12,639 nt of DNA from Bacteroidales bacterium (GTDB lineage Bacteria; Bacteroidota; Bacteroidia; Bacteroidales; JALTDM01): assembly GCA_026996635.1 (NCBI GenBank), contig JALWKH010000304.1:1-12639 (forward strand), read 5' to 3'. Of the stretch, positions 7,389 to 12,639 are shown one piece after another. The notes beneath the pieces were generated by a model, which was not told where the DNA came from, did not search any database, and saw only the letters and a list, made by a program, of their open reading frames with translations. Numbering within the stretch: position 1 is the stretch's first letter; each line of letters opens with the position of its first letter. The translations under genes and the position numbers were made by a program.

Positions 7389-7940
7389 ATGAGAATTAAA
7401 GCATTTGTAATCATAATATTGACATTTCTTTCACTACAAGGAATTTCACAGAAAAATCCGCTGACCAAAGCCGTCCTGAACGGTAATGTAAAAAAAGTAT
7501 CTACACTGATTAAAAAGAAAAAATATTTGGTGAACGAAACAAACTCACTTAAATGGACTCCTTTGGTTTACGCTGTTGACGCAGGCAATGACACTATTGT
7601 TCAAATATTGGTGGAACAGGGCGGCGCAGATGTAAATGTGAAAATAAACACAGGTGAAACACCATTGCACATAGCGGCAAAAAAAGGATATACCGAAATA
7701 GCAAAATACTTGGTAAATCACGGTGCCAAACTAGAAGAACAGGATTTGATTAGGCAAACACCGCTCATTCTGGCAGTAAGGACAAACCATTTTGAGACGG
7801 CAAAAGCTTTACTTGAATTAGGATCAAATCCCAATCACCCTACATCAAGCAGACGTACTGCACTCGATTGGGCGCAAGATTCCACTATGATTCAACTGTT
7901 GAAACAATACAAGGCAAAAAAATACAACGAACTTTATTAA
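7389..7940 (+). CDS. Secreted or periplasmic ankyrin-repeat protein
   Basis: Small protein-interaction protein of 183 residues. Residues 1-20 form a signal peptide (hydrophobic core AFVIIILTFLSL, probable cleavage before Q21; no lipobox cysteine). The mature part is almost entirely ankyrin repeats: an N-cap at about 25-55, then repeats starting at WTPLVYAV (56), ETPLHIAA (90), QTPLILAV (123) and the C-cap RTALDWAQ (156). It begins 7 nt after the membrane-protein gene and ends 12 nt before hisS, so it is probably co-transcribed with both. The partner protein is unknown; the upstream membrane protein is a candidate by proximity only. Confidence 0.88.
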   Translation: MRIKAFVIIILTFLSLQGISQKNPLTKAVLNGNVKKVSTLIKKKKYLVNETNSLKWTPLVYAVDAGNDTIVQILVEQGGADVNVKINTGETPLHIAAKKGYTEIAKYLVNHGAKLEEQDLIRQTPLILAVRTNHFETAKALLELGSNPNHPTSSRRTALDWAQDSTMIQLLKQYKAKKYNELY

Positions 7941-7952
7941 AAAATTACGGAA

Positions 7953-9296
7953 ATGAAAGTAAAAGTTTCAGTACCAAAAGGAACAAGGGATTTTACACCG
8001 GATGTAATGCTCAAACGAAAATATATTTTTGATACTCTTGAAAAAAATTTCAGGCTTTTCGGATATGTTCCCATAGAAACTCCCGCATTGGAAAATTTAT
8101 CAACACTTTTGGGCAAATACGGTGAAGAAGGTGACAAGTTATTGTTCAAAATCTTAAACTCGGGGCTCGACAACAAAATAGAAAACAAAGAGATAAAAGA
8201 CATATCGAATAAAGGTCTGCGTTATGACCTGACCGTTCCATTTGCAAGGTACGTGGTGCAACACCGCAATGAAATAATATTTCCGTTCAAGCGCTATCAA
8301 ATTCAGCCTGTGTGGCGTGCGGACAAACCGCAAAAAGGCAGGTATCGCGAATTTTATCAATGCGATATAGATGTAATAGGCAGCAATTCTTTATTAAACG
8401 AAGTCGAACTCATTTTGATTATAAACCGTGTTTTCAGCCAACTGGGCATAAATGTTACCATAAAACTTAACAACCGTAAAATTTTGGCAGGTATAGCACA
8501 AAAAATCAATGCTCCCGAAAAACTTACCGACATAACAATTGCGATAGACAAAATTGAGAAAATAGGCTTGGAAAAAGTAAAAAACGAACTGGCACAAAGA
8601 GGACTTTCAAAAGAACAAATTGACGAATTGGAACCTGTTTTGACACTTGAAGGGTCAAATCTTGAAAAAACCGCATTTTTGAAAACATATCTTGAAGGGA
8701 TTGAAGAGGGAGAAAAAGGCTTGGAAGAATTATTGTTTGTAATGGATACATTGAGGGAAACTTTCCCTGCAGTTTACAACTTGATAGAATTTGACACTTC
8801 CCTTGCACGAGGATTAAACTACTATACCGGAGCCATACTGGAGGTAAAAGCCAATGATGTGGCAATAGGAAGCATCTGCGGAGGCGGAAGATATGACAAC
8901 CTAACAGGTATTTTCGGAATGGATAATGTATCAGGCGTTGGAATTTCTTTTGGCGCAGACCGCATTTATGATGTAATGGAACAACTGAACTTGTTCGGTA
9001 ATGTGGCGGATGTTCCCGCAAAAGTGCTTTTCATCAACTTCGGTAATGAATACTTGCCGCATATTTACGGTTATTCCGAAACACTTCGCGAAAACGGCAT
9101 AAGCAATATAATTTACCCCGACAATGTTAAATTGAAGAAACAATTTGATTACGCAAATAAAAACAAAATACCGTTCGTTATCATTATAGGCGAAAACGAA
9201 GTAAACAACAATACTGTTGCCTTGAAGAATATGCAAACCGGCGAACAACTGGAATTAACATTATTGCAAGCAATAGAAACAATCAAAAACGATTAG
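7953..9296 (+). CDS. hisS: Histidyl-tRNA synthetase
   Basis: Class II aminoacyl-tRNA synthetase that charges tRNA-His with histidine in the cytoplasm; 447 residues, a normal length. Motif 1 region: PKGTRDFTP (8-16) and [13 protein letters not shown] (36-48). Motif 2: [20 protein letters not shown] (114-133), with R122 expected to contact the ATP alpha-phosphate. Histidine-specific motifs: [10 protein letters not shown] (284-293, R286) and GGGRYDNL (310-317). Motif 3: [10 protein letters not shown] (328-337, R337). Residues from about 355 to 447 form the C-terminal anticodon-binding domain. The ATG gives the standard N-terminus and follows the ankyrin gene by 12 nt. All catalytic motifs are intact. 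It is essential in most bacteria, and its operon companions here are unusual. Confidence 0.97.
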   Translation: MKVKVSVPKGTRDFTPDVMLKRKYIFDTLEKNFRLFGYVPIETPALENLSTLLGKYGEEGDKLLFKILNSGLDNKIENKEIKDISNKGLRYDLTVPFARYVVQHRNEIIFPFKRYQIQPVWRADKPQKGRYREFYQCDIDVIGSNSLLNEVELILIINRVFSQLGINVTIKLNNRKILAGIAQKINAPEKLTDITIAIDKIEKIGLEKVKNELAQRGLSKEQIDELEPVLTLEGSNLEKTAFLKTYLEGIEEGEKGLEELLFVMDTLRETFPAVYNLIEFDTSLARGLNYYTGAILEVKANDVAIGSICGGGRYDNLTGIFGMDNVSGVGISFGADRIYDVMEQLNLFGNVADVPAKVLFINFGNEYLPHIYGYSETLRENGISNIIYPDNVKLKKQFDYANKNKIPFVIIIGENEVNNNTVALKNMQTGEQLELTLLQAIETIKND

Positions 9297-9334
9297 CAAT
9301 AAAGCATTTATGAGTTTAAACACACATATAATAG

Positions 9335-9354
9335 CCCCGTGCTTTAGCTCGTGG
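9335..9354 (+). repeat. Imperfect REP-like hairpin downstream of hisS
   Basis: CCCCGTGC and GCTCGTGG face each other across a TTTA loop, pairing at six of eight positions. It is notably GC-rich within an AT-rich gap, as dispersed REP-like palindromes often are. No T-tract follows, so a terminator role is weak. Confidence 0.35.
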
Positions 9355-9369
9355 AGAGAGTAAAAAAGA

Positions 9370-9428
9370 ATTGTTGAAGTTTTGGCGGGATTTTGGTGTT
9401 TTTTCTACCAAAATCGTGACAAAACAAT
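9370..9428 (+). terminator. Long stem-loop in the gap after hisS
   Basis: The inner stem is a perfect 9-bp inverted repeat, GATTTTGGT (9389-9397) and ACCAAAATC (9407-9415), with a 9-nt T-rich loop. Outside a 4-nt internal loop the pairing resumes with TTTTG (9380-9384) and CAAAA (9420-9424), then ATTG (9370-9373) and CAAT (9425-9428) across a 6-nt bulge. There is no U-tract, so it could be a non-canonical terminator, an RNA stability element or a regulatory structure upstream of the following gene. Confidence 0.4.
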
Positions 9429-9471
9429 TATAAAGAATTCATTTAATAAGTAGCAAAATAAAACTAAAAAA

Positions 9472-10275
9472 ATGAAAAAGAATCTGGAAATAATAAAAAA
9501 ATTGGAACAAATTTTTCTTAATGAAAATTTGACCGCATTAGATAAAGAACTTGCAAAAAAACTTGTATTGGAATTATACGAAAACATAACATTCGAACCG
9601 CAGGAAGAACCTGTAGAGAAATCCATTCCCGAACCCAACCCGATTGAAGAAAAAATAAAAGAACTTGAAAAAGAAACGGGTAAAATCATTGAACTAATCA
9701 ACACCATTTCGGCACAAACCCAACAAAAAGAAACGGCTACCACCGAAATCACCGAAACGAACACTGTAGAAGCAACAACCGACATAAAAGAACAACAATC
9801 AGCACCCGCCGGAATTGCAGAACCACAACCTGAAAAACCCGAACCTGCTACAGCTAATGTTCAAGAAGAAGTAAAACCCGAACCTGAAACTCCCCAAAAA
9901 GAAGAAATTCATACAGACACACCTCACAATGAACATCCGGATCATCATCAAACAATCTCCGAAGTGCTTGCGGAGTCTGCCAAGACTACACTTTACGATA
10001 TGATCAAGGAAATAAAAAACGACACCGACTTATCTACCAAACTGGCAAATATGCCAGTAGCAAACATTTCCAAAGCAATAACACTAAACGAAAAACTTAT
10101 GTTTATCCGTGAACTCTTTGGCGGCAATGCAGAGAAATACCACAAAGCAGTATCAAAACTAAACGCTGCAGGATCACTGGAAGAAGCACTTGACTTGTTG
10201 GCAACTTATAATATTGATACTACCAAAGAAAGTGCAGGTGTGTTTATAAAAATTTTGTACAGGAGGTTTTTGTAA
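9472..10275 (+). CDS. Acidic Pro/Glu-rich hypothetical protein with conserved-looking C-terminal domain
   Basis: A 267-residue protein of unknown function, probably cytoplasmic (no signal peptide or membrane segment). Residues 1-40 are helical and Lys/Glu/Leu-rich; 57-80 (PIEEKIKELEKETGKIIELI) look like a short coiled coil. Residues 83-160 are low-complexity Glu/Pro/Thr/Gln, ending in a histidine cluster (H147, H152, H155, H158, H159). The C-terminal region (about 161-267), with KAITLNEKLMFIRELFGGNA (191-210) and SLEEALDLL, resembles a domain I recall from uncharacterised Bacteroidales proteins. The layout suggests a dimerising N-terminus and a flexible linker joined to a helical C-terminal module. 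It follows hisS after 175 bp and converges directly on the DUF4249 gene. Confidence 0.82.
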   Translation: MKKNLEIIKKLEQIFLNENLTALDKELAKKLVLELYENITFEPQEEPVEKSIPEPNPIEEKIKELEKETGKIIELINTISAQTQQKETATTEITETNTVEATTDIKEQQSAPAGIAEPQPEKPEPATANVQEEVKPEPETPQKEEIHTDTPHNEHPDHHQTISEVLAESAKTTLYDMIKEIKNDTDLSTKLANMPVANISKAITLNEKLMFIRELFGGNAEKYHKAVSKLNAAGSLEEALDLLATYNIDTTKESAGVFIKILYRRFL

Positions 10276-10284
10276 TCACCTCCT
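10261..10284. terminator. Bidirectional stem-loop spanning two abutting stop codons
   Basis: A perfect 7-bp inverted repeat, AGGAGGT (10261-10267) and ACCTCCT (10278-10284), encloses a 10-nt loop. The loop holds the TAA stop of the plus-strand gene (10273-10275) and most of the TGA stop of the minus-strand gene (10276-10278). The two convergent genes share no intergenic base, so the hairpin encodes parts of both C-termini. U-tracts are poor on both sides, so termination efficiency is uncertain. Confidence 0.5.
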
Positions 10285-11172
10285 TATTATCTCCGGCGTT
10301 ATTACAACGGTATCGAGATAAACACCGTATCCGCCCCAAATACCGAGAGCACCTCCGCTTATGTTTGCATATGGCGTAACAGGTGCGGCAAACGGGTTTC
10401 CGTCGGATTGCTGTTGTTGTTCCACCGTACGCCAAAACAGGAAGTGCGCCCTGTCCAAGCTGCACCATTTTACCACTACGGTGTCTCCCATTTCAAAATG
10501 ATACCATTTCTTTACCCCTTCATCTTCGGTAGTATCATTTTCATTAAGCATATTTCTACCGTGATACACGGAAAATTCCAAAGGAAGACCGTTAAAATAC
10601 TTATCCTCGTCCACAGACATATTAGGATGAACAAACACAGGGTCTTGTCCGATTGTTTTTGTGAAAATACGGTAATAATTCCCCAGAGTATCAGGGTCTT
10701 TTACATAAAGCCACAAAAAGCCCAGAGTATCACCTGTCAAATCAGGATCGGGATAAAATTTTACACTGTCGATAGGAACAGGATATGGTATTGAAGTGGT
10801 TGCTGTATACGTTTTCCCGTCATAAATTATCTTCAGCTTGTAAGTTTCTCCTACTTCTCCTTTAAATTTTGTTCCCGTAAAAAATTTATAATTCCCAAAC
10901 TCCATACATTGCAATGTATCGGCATCATTTTGCGAATAAACTATAACAGTAGCTTCGTTTCCGATATACAAATTCCTCACAGTATTGGTATCGATAGGCT
11001 CAAAATACGGAATGCTTTTGGAAAGAGTGACCTTTGGGTAACCGTCTAACTCGATATAACCTTCCACAACAAGTTTAGGCTTGTATTCCGGCAAATCTAT
11101 TATTACCTCCTGCTCACAAGAGATAAGCAAAACAGATAAAACCGCCAGGTATATAAATCTGTTAATTTTCAT
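10276..11172 (-). CDS. DUF4249 outer-membrane lipoprotein
   Basis: Lipoprotein of 298 residues with a type II signal peptide: a hydrophobic core and lipobox LLISC, lipidated cysteine C19. The acidic residues after the cysteine (CEQE) fit Bacteroidota surface or outer-membrane sorting. The mature N-terminus, VIIDLPEYKPKLVVEGYIEL followed by VTLSKS, is the hallmark of DUF4249. These proteins are beta-rich and usually accompany TonB-dependent receptors. No receptor gene is in the window: the upstream neighbour is an ankyrin gene 262 bp away. It is therefore an orphan here, and its ligand is unknown. It ends against the convergent acidic-protein gene with no spacer. The length is within the family range. 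Confidence 0.85.
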   Translation of the reverse strand: MKINRFIYLAVLSVLLISCEQEVIIDLPEYKPKLVVEGYIELDGYPKVTLSKSIPYFEPIDTNTVRNLYIGNEATVIVYSQNDADTLQCMEFGNYKFFTGTKFKGEVGETYKLKIIYDGKTYTATTSIPYPVPIDSVKFYPDPDLTGDTLGFLWLYVKDPDTLGNYYRIFTKTIGQDPVFVHPNMSVDEDKYFNGLPLEFSVYHGRNMLNENDTTEDEGVKKWYHFEMGDTVVVKWCSLDRAHFLFWRTVEQQQQSDGNPFAAPVTPYANISGGALGIWGGYGVYLDTVVITPEIIRR

Positions 11173-11193
11173 TTGTTAGTTTTTATTGTTCTC

Positions 11194-11263
11194 ATCACCC
11201 CTCTATACCTCCCATCAAGGGGAGAATTTAGGTTTCCCTTGAGAGAGAAGTAAGGTGGGTGAT
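11194..11263. repeat. Nested palindrome, probable dispersed intergenic repeat
   Basis: Outer arms ATCACCC (11194-11200) and GGGTGAT (11257-11263) enclose inner arms TCAAGGG (11215-11221) and CCCTTGA (11236-11242) around a 14-nt loop. The intervening CT-rich and GA-rich stretches are also partly complementary, so the whole 70 bp folds as one long imperfect hairpin. It is more GC-rich than its surroundings. Its form recalls MITE-like or REP-like elements; no transposase is nearby. It begins 22 bp upstream of the DUF4249 start. Confidence 0.5.
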
Positions 11264-11270
11264 TGTAATT

Positions 11271-11298
11271 AAATAATTTAATGCCAAAATAATTATTT
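11271..11298 (-). terminator. Weak AT-rich hairpin downstream of the ankyrin gene
   Basis: AAATAATT (11271-11278) and AATTATTT (11291-11298) form an 8-bp perfect but all-AT stem with a 12-nt loop, about 137 nt past the ankyrin stop. It might contribute to transcript ending, but AT-only stems are common by chance in this DNA. The rest of the 11173-11434 gap shows nothing else gene-like. Confidence 0.2.
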
Positions 11299-11415
11299 TA
11301 GGTTTTGTATATAAGTAGTGACGAGATTTTCAGCACTTTTGTTCGTTATTACACTATTGCCGATTTTACACATATTGATTATTTTAAAACTTTGCTCGCC
11401 ATTACTCATACACAC

Positions 11416-11425
11416 GTTACCACAC
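11416..11425 (+). repeat. Left copy of a 10-bp inverted repeat flanking the ankyrin gene
   Basis: GTTACCACAC here is the exact reverse complement of GTGTGGTAAC at 12622-12631, beyond the other end of the ankyrin gene. This side also contains two direct CACACGT copies with a 10-bp period (11411-11417 and 11421-11427). Confidence 0.3.
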
Positions 11426-11434
11426 GTAATTTAT

Positions 11435-12583
11435 TTATTCAAATGATTTTAAATATTTATAAACATCAGAATTCATATCAACTTTATCAATAGGCCTTTC
11501 ATTATCTTCATCTTTAATATTAGTATCTGCGTTATACTCTAATAATAACTTAACCATTTCAATAAAATTTTCCCTTGCGGAATAATGTAAGGGAGTATTA
11601 AAGAAATTATCTTTTATATTTGGTTCTGCTCCTGCCTCTAATAATAATTTAGCAACTTCTATACTATTTTCTAAAGCGGCCACATGTAAAGGGGTACTGC
11701 CAGAAGAATCAGTAATGTCCGGGCTTACCCCATGTTCCAAAAGAGCTTTTACGGCTTCTGTTGCATTTTCTCTCGCTGCTATATGTAGAGGTGTTCCAGC
11801 ATAAATATGATTAATGTCCGGTTGGGCACCATATTTCAGCAAAACTTTTACCATTTCTGCATTATTATTTTTTGCGGCTTCAAGCAGTGGCGTGCCACTA
11901 TTTTCATCTTCTTTGTTCGGATCTGCACCGTTTTTCAATAACAATTTAACAAGTTTTATAGCATTTTTTCTAGCAGCGTAATGTAAAGGCGTCATATTAA
12001 ATTTACCTCCTTCAATATTGGCTCCGCTTTCTATTAGTAATTCAGCAATTTCACTATTATCTTTCTCTGCAGTAATATGCAAGGGATTTCTTAAATCCAC
12101 CGATATTATATTAGGATCAACCCCTTCCTTTAATAATTTTTTGACCGAATCCACATCATTTTCCTGAACGGCAATAATTAAACTTATATTTGCATCTGCT
12201 TTGGCTCCTCTTTTAAGTAATAATTTGACTAACTCCACAGCCTTTTCTCCCAATGCTTTATCCAACGGAGTTTCGTCTCTCCATTCTTTTGCATTTATAT
12301 CTGCTCCATAGTCCAATAATAATTCTGCAACATCTAAACTTTTCTCTCTGGCTGCTGCATGCAAAGGTGTCCAATCGTCTTCATCTTTGCTATTGGGGTC
12401 TACCCCTTTTTCTAATAATAACTTCGCTATTTCTACCGAATTGTTTTTTGCGGCTATGTGCAGAAGCGTCTCATTATATTCATTTTTTGAATTGATATCC
12501 GCTCCTTTTTCAAGTAATTGATGCACTTTTTCCAAATTGTTTTCTTCTACTGCTGCAAATAATTCATTATTAATTTCTTTCAT
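11435..12583 (-). CDS. Cytoplasmic ankyrin-repeat protein with 11 repeats
   Basis: Protein-interaction scaffold of 382 residues made almost wholly of ankyrin repeats; no signal peptide, membrane segment or attached enzymatic domain. The N-cap spans about 5-37. Repeats start at 38, 71 and 104, then, after a shortened repeat, at about 132, 166, 198, 231, 264, 297 and 330, with a C-cap at 363. From 198 on the period is an exact 33 residues (99 bp). Typical units read TPLHxAAxENxxEVxKLLLExGAxPNxKD. The unit at 132 (NISLIIAVQENDVDSVKKLL) looks like a second N-cap, suggesting two fused arrays. The start follows only 56 visible bases, so its promoter cannot be judged. The partner is unknown; it is unrelated to the secreted ankyrin protein except by repeat type. 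Confidence 0.92.
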   Translation of the reverse strand: MKEINNELFAAVEENNLEKVHQLLEKGADINSKNEYNETLLHIAAKNNSVEIAKLLLEKGVDPNSKDEDDWTPLHAAAREKSLDVAELLLDYGADINAKEWRDETPLDKALGEKAVELVKLLLKRGAKADANISLIIAVQENDVDSVKKLLKEGVDPNIISVDLRNPLHITAEKDNSEIAELLIESGANIEGGKFNMTPLHYAARKNAIKLVKLLLKNGADPNKEDENSGTPLLEAAKNNNAEMVKVLLKYGAQPDINHIYAGTPLHIAARENATEAVKALLEHGVSPDITDSSGSTPLHVAALENSIEVAKLLLEAGAEPNIKDNFFNTPLHYSARENFIEMVKLLLEYNADTNIKDEDNERPIDKVDMNSDVYKYLKSFE

Positions 12584-12621
12584 AATTATATATTTTTTAT
12601 TTGATTTGTATTTACTATCAT

Positions 12622-12631
12622 GTGTGGTAAC
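12622..12631 (-). repeat. Right copy of the 10-bp inverted repeat flanking the ankyrin gene
   Basis: GTGTGGTAAC lies 38 bp upstream of the ankyrin start codon and mirrors GTTACCACAC at 11416-11425. The match is limited to 10 bp; bases outside it differ. It could be an operator half, the edge of a mobile segment, or chance. Confidence 0.3.
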
Positions 12632-12639
12632 TTATTAAT

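Noticed and set aside
8524..9021. Open frame of 165 codons on the minus strand
   Set aside because: It is antisense to the catalytic core of hisS, whose motifs are all intact.
9405..9785. Hydrophobic Ser/Val/Phe-rich open frame on the minus strand, resembling a membrane protein
   Set aside because: It is the complement of the Glu/Lys/Thr-rich coding region of the acidic protein, which produces artificial hydrophobic runs.
11305..11493. Small plus-strand open frame of 62 codons in the gap beside the ankyrin gene
   Set aside because: It overlaps the 3' end of the ankyrin gene, has no ribosome site or promoter and no recognisable features.
11435..12583. Roughly 99-bp periodic DNA repeats, considered as a tandem or CRISPR-like array
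   Set aside because: The period equals 33 codons of ankyrin repeats and the units are diverged at DNA level; there are no conserved repeats with unique spacers.

Overview
The window looks like a Bacteroidota chromosome, most likely Bacteroidales or a close relative. The evidence is AT-rich DNA, near-absence of Shine-Dalgarno sequences, several TAnnTTTG-type -7 promoter elements, a DUF4249 outer-membrane lipoprotein, and a CzcA permease fused in frame to a TolC-like domain, an arrangement known in this phylum. All gene calls come from reading the sequence and its translation; no database search was possible.

Left part (1-6425, minus strand): read in transcription order, this holds a double-domain SiaB-like kinase, SiaC (DUF1987), a Fur-family metalloregulator, a CzcA-TolC fusion efflux protein, and probably the first codons of the next gene at the window edge. 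The first three are nearly contiguous: 3 nt separate SiaB and SiaC, and the Fur start codon directly follows the SiaC stop. A 118-bp gap before the efflux gene contains a 27-bp dyad and a TATGTTTG -7 element. The arrangement suggests a SiaB/SiaC phospho-switch co-transcribed with a metal sensor and placed next to a metal efflux pump. The tandem kinase and this linkage are the most unusual things in the window.

Middle part (6689-10275, plus strand): a multi-spanning membrane protein with an Mpv17/PMP22-like C-terminus, a secreted ankyrin-repeat protein and histidyl-tRNA synthetase are packed with 7- and 12-nt gaps and probably form one operon. After a 175-bp gap with two hairpins comes an acidic, Pro/Glu-rich protein with a conserved-looking C-terminal domain. 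It converges on the next gene with zero intergenic bases, and a hairpin spans both stop codons.

Right part (10276-12583, minus strand): a DUF4249 lipoprotein without a visible TonB-dependent receptor partner, a 262-bp gap with a nested palindrome, and an 11-repeat cytoplasmic ankyrin protein. The ankyrin gene is flanked by a 10-bp inverted repeat. No RNA genes, CRISPR arrays or intact insertion sequences were seen.
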